A stretch of DNA of 53,280 nt from an uncultured Lachnospiraceae bacterium (GTDB lineage Bacteria > Bacillota > Clostridia > Lachnospirales > Lachnospiraceae): positions 1 through 53,280 of the forward strand of contig CAJUEW010000023.1 of assembly GCA_910585465.1 (NCBI GenBank), given 5' to 3'. A model generated the notes under the pieces. It was not told where the DNA came from and did no database searches. It was given only the letters and a program-made list of their open reading frames with translations. Made by a program: the position numbers and the translations under genes. Positions 51,420-53,280 of the stretch are shown in pieces. Within the stretch, counting starts at the first letter, position 1; the number at the start of each line of letters is the position of its first letter.

Positions 51420-52298
51420 ATGAGAACAATTAGCCAAGTTGCAGAATTAACGGGGATAAGCCCACGCACGCTACAATACTATGACGAAATCGGACTGTTA
51501 AAGCCAAGCAAACTAACACAGTCCGGCTACCGTTTATATGATGATGAAGCATTACAAAAGCTGCAGCAAATATTATTTTTTAAGGAATTGGGCTTTAAAC
51601 TGAAAGAAATCAAGGAAATTTTGCAGAAACCAGACTTTGACAGAATTAAGGCTTTCAAAAAGCAAAAAGAATTGCTTCTGCTAAAACGCAATCGGACAGA
51701 CAGACTAATACAACTCCTTAGTCGTTTAGAGAAAGGAGAACAATGTATGAGTTTTAAAGAATTTGACCTGTCTGATTATATCGAAGCATTAGAGGATTTT
51801 AAAAACAACAGCACTGATGATGTTGTCAAACACTGGGGAAGTGTCGAGAACTTTGATATGTTTATCCAAAAAATTAAAGATGATGAAGCCGAGGTAGCCA
51901 GACTTGCTATTCAACAGTTTGGCAGTATTGAAAAGTACACCGAAGCCATGAAGTATAATTTAGAACATTTTTCTGAACTTATGGATAACTGGCAGTTTCA
52001 AATCCCGGCAGAAATGAAAGCAGATGATAAGTTTCTTAAATTAGCTTCACATAAGGGAGAAGATGTCTCTTCGGACAGCATACAAAACTTAGTGAAGGAA
52101 ATTATTGCATACGCCCATAGAAATGTTCAGTCCGAATTAATTGGAGATGATAACCAATATTGCAGTATGATTATTGAACTCTATTCCAATGATTATCTGA
52201 AAACCGTAACCGATACTAAATACGGTATGGGCAGTTGTGATTATATTGTAAAAGCCTTTCGCTCTTATTTATATAAAAGCGCATCCGCCACACTTTAG
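51420..52298 (+). CDS. MerR-family regulator with TipAS-like ligand domain
   Basis: A 292-residue regulator. Residues 1-70 form a MerR winged helix (TISQVAELTGISPRTLQYYD, then YDEIGLLKPSKLTQSGYRLY). A coiled-coil dimerisation helix spans about 75-110. The C-terminal domain (about 140-290) is all-helical and resembles the TipAS antibiotic-binding domain (VKHWGSVENFD, AYAHRNVQ, YGMGSCDYIVKAF). I choose ATG 51420, 10 nt after AAGGAG, over TTG 51411. TipA-like proteins sense drugs and activate efflux or binding functions. Confidence 0.87.
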   Translation: MRTISQVAELTGISPRTLQYYDEIGLLKPSKLTQSGYRLYDDEALQKLQQILFFKELGFKLKEIKEILQKPDFDRIKAFKKQKELLLLKRNRTDRLIQLLSRLEKGEQCMSFKEFDLSDYIEALEDFKNNSTDDVVKHWGSVENFDMFIQKIKDDEAEVARLAIQQFGSIEKYTEAMKYNLEHFSELMDNWQFQIPAEMKADDKFLKLASHKGEDVSSDSIQNLVKEIIAYAHRNVQSELIGDDNQYCSMIIELYSNDYLKTVTDTKYGMGSCDYIVKAFRSYLYKSASATL

Positions 52299-52371
52299 AA
52301 AGCCTTAGTGACATTTGAATTTATTTGTGGTATATTAGACATTCACTTTTAAGAAAAGGAGTTGATAATAT

Positions 52372-52839
52372 ATGCCTCAGATGAACAAAGGCGGTAAATT
52401 TATTTTCGGGAAATCATTGATACGAGATGATTTGACAATCCTTCTCCCAACACAGGCACTTGCAGAATATAACGCCACATCAGAGGGAAAAGTATATCTT
52501 TTTACCGGAAGCAAAGTCACTGGCGGATTTTGTGTGACAAGGAAAGGATTGTTAGAACCGTCAAAGCTAGGACACATTCTGACTGACAATCCGGCTCTAC
52601 AAAATTACCAGATCACAGAAGGGGAGTTTGTCAAATACAAAGGACGGTCATACTGTTGGGTAAACATTTCGGAGAATGGTGTGCTTCAGCTTAATCAACA
52701 AATATTAGACTTTCTTAATCTAAGGATTGGAATGGAACTTTTATCAATCCGAAGCAGTGATATTGCATTTACAATGGGCGCAACAGGTCCCCTGTTGGAA
52801 AGAGCCAATAATTATGAGGGTGAAATTCCTATGTATTAA
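52372..52839 (+). CDS. Conserved hypothetical protein, 155 aa
   Basis: A 155-residue soluble protein starting behind AAAAGGAGTTG. The N-terminal part is glycine-rich (MNKGGKFIFGKSLI) and beta-structured. The C-terminal LRIGMELLSIRSSDIAFTMG followed by GPLLERAN is striking and recalls AbrB-like swapped-hairpin domains, though I cannot confirm this. It lies 74 bp after the MerR/TipAS gene in the same direction and may be its target. Confidence 0.65.
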   Translation: MPQMNKGGKFIFGKSLIRDDLTILLPTQALAEYNATSEGKVYLFTGSKVTGGFCVTRKGLLEPSKLGHILTDNPALQNYQITEGEFVKYKGRSYCWVNISENGVLQLNQQILDFLNLRIGMELLSIRSSDIAFTMGATGPLLERANNYEGEIPMY

Positions 52840-52969
52840 AAAAGCAGGTATCATGATACCCGTCCAAAATCCAATATTCATGAATCTTTTTCTTATCATA
52901 ATAAACAACATTTCCAAACATATTTTCCCCTGTTCACTCAAGACATATTATAATATACCATATTAGAGA

Positions 52970-52996
52970 AAAGCAGGGCAGGCTTACCTGCCCCTA
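52970..52996 (-). terminator. Terminator of the second yjdF copy
   Basis: On the minus strand GGGGCAGG / CCTGCCC with a TAAG loop is followed by TGCTTTTCT, overlapping the yjdF stop. Confidence 0.65.
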
Positions 52997-53280
52997 TGCT
53001 TCTCTTTCCTTTTCTGCTGTTTCAGTTCAAATTGTCGCTGTTTCTCTGCTTCCCGCTGTTCCCGGCTCACTGCCTTGCGTTCAGTTTTCATCTGCTCCTG
53101 CTGCAACTTCAAAGCCTGTTGCGATTTTGTTCCTATCCCGGTATTCTGTATCTGTTTCCTAACTTCACGCTGTACCCGTTTAGGATTGCGGCCAGCTTCT
53201 TTTACATCAGCTGCTACAGCCGGACTAAATCGTAACCGATAGTAATTTTTCAGAACGAAATCATATATTTCATAGTCTTT
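52984..53280 (-). CDS. yjdF: YjdF family protein (DUF2992), second copy, partial
   Basis: The C-terminal 98 codons of a second yjdF on the minus strand, running off the window end, so the start is unseen. It begins KDYEIYDFVLKNYYRLRFSP and ends KRKEKHRGR before TAA 52984-52986. It aligns without gaps to the end of the yjdF at 39233-39649 and differs at about 30 of 297 bases. Changes cluster in the Lys/Arg/Gln-rich helix. A riboswitch would be expected just beyond the window. Confidence 0.88.
   Translation of the reverse strand, partial: KDYEIYDFVLKNYYRLRFSPAVAADVKEAGRNPKRVQREVRKQIQNTGIGTKSQQALKLQQEQMKTERKAVSREQREAEKQRQFELKQQKRKEKHRGR

Larger units (their letters stand above)
39352..53280. 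repeat. Inverted yjdF repeats bracketing about 13 kb
   Basis: Bases 39352-39649 (plus) and 53280-52984 (minus) are inverted copies at about 90% identity by eye. They flank the PARIS-like cassette, the Rrf2/flavin operon and the decayed genes. The divergence is too high for a recent duplication but sufficient to suggest a rearrangement or two independent acquisitions. Confidence 0.7.

Noticed and set aside
52996..53235. A 79-codon plus-strand hydrophobic open frame
   Set aside because: It is the reverse complement of the second yjdF copy; the same shadow appears antisense to the first copy at 39398-39685.

Overview
This window looks like a chromosomal segment of a spore-forming clostridium, most likely Lachnospiraceae. 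The evidence is a set of sporulation and germination genes (spoIIID, a sipL-like DUF3794/LysM gene, a gerA-type operon), Gram-positive ribosome binding sites of the AGGAGG type, frequent TTG/GTG starts, paired ECF sigma/anti-sigma genes and clostridial gene families throughout. I saw no rRNA, tRNA or CRISPR array.

The first part (about 1-32.3 kb) reads as host backbone. On the minus strand feoA is followed by feoB, and feoB is cut in two by a roughly 2.0 kb element that encodes a serine recombinase. Removing the element joins the two halves in frame. Next come a divergent cis-prenyltransferase, an unknown protein carrying a GGADGP motif, a Kef/NapA-type antiporter, an ECF sigma/anti-sigma/ABC exporter operon, a second ECF sigma/anti-sigma pair, and a CarD-type regulator with a terminator-like leader. 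A minus-strand operon malQ-plsC-ddl-murF converges on carD. The plus strand then carries a PrcB-like lipoprotein, the sipL-like gene, ispE, a germination operon in which the GerB permease is fused to a truncated GerC-like lipoprotein domain, a DUF1934 protein, a LysR-MATE pair, a PadR regulator with a HAAS-SEDS fusion, and spoIIID.

From about 32.4 kb the content becomes accessory. It holds a LysR / prolyl-tRNA deacylase / glutamate 5-kinase group, a nucleoside phosphorylase, an XRE membrane regulator with an alpha/beta hydrolase, a DUF4097 protein and a TetR regulator. A yjdF gene under a yjdF (azaaromatic) riboswitch follows, and immediately downstream lies a very AT-rich two-gene cassette. 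That cassette encodes an ABC-type ATPase with an N-terminal IF2_N-like domain and a DUF4435 TOPRIM-like protein, and resembles the PARIS anti-phage system (AriA/AriB). I regard it as the most interesting functional system in the window.

From 42.2 to 53.3 kb intact genes alternate with decayed ones. An Rrf2 regulator shares a near-identical promoter/operator with a redox/flavin operon: an NAD(P)-binding protein, an FMN-binding protein, an FMN riboswitch, ribU, and a PNPOx-ferredoxin fusion. The operon runs into relics of a macro-domain/SirTM pair. After it come an acetyltransferase, a PhzF/LysR divergent pair, two response-regulator relics that form a direct repeat, a DUF3784 relic, a MerR/TipAS regulator with a classic 19-bp-spacer promoter, and a second, inverted yjdF copy running off the window end. 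The two yjdF copies bracket about 13 kb in inverted orientation.
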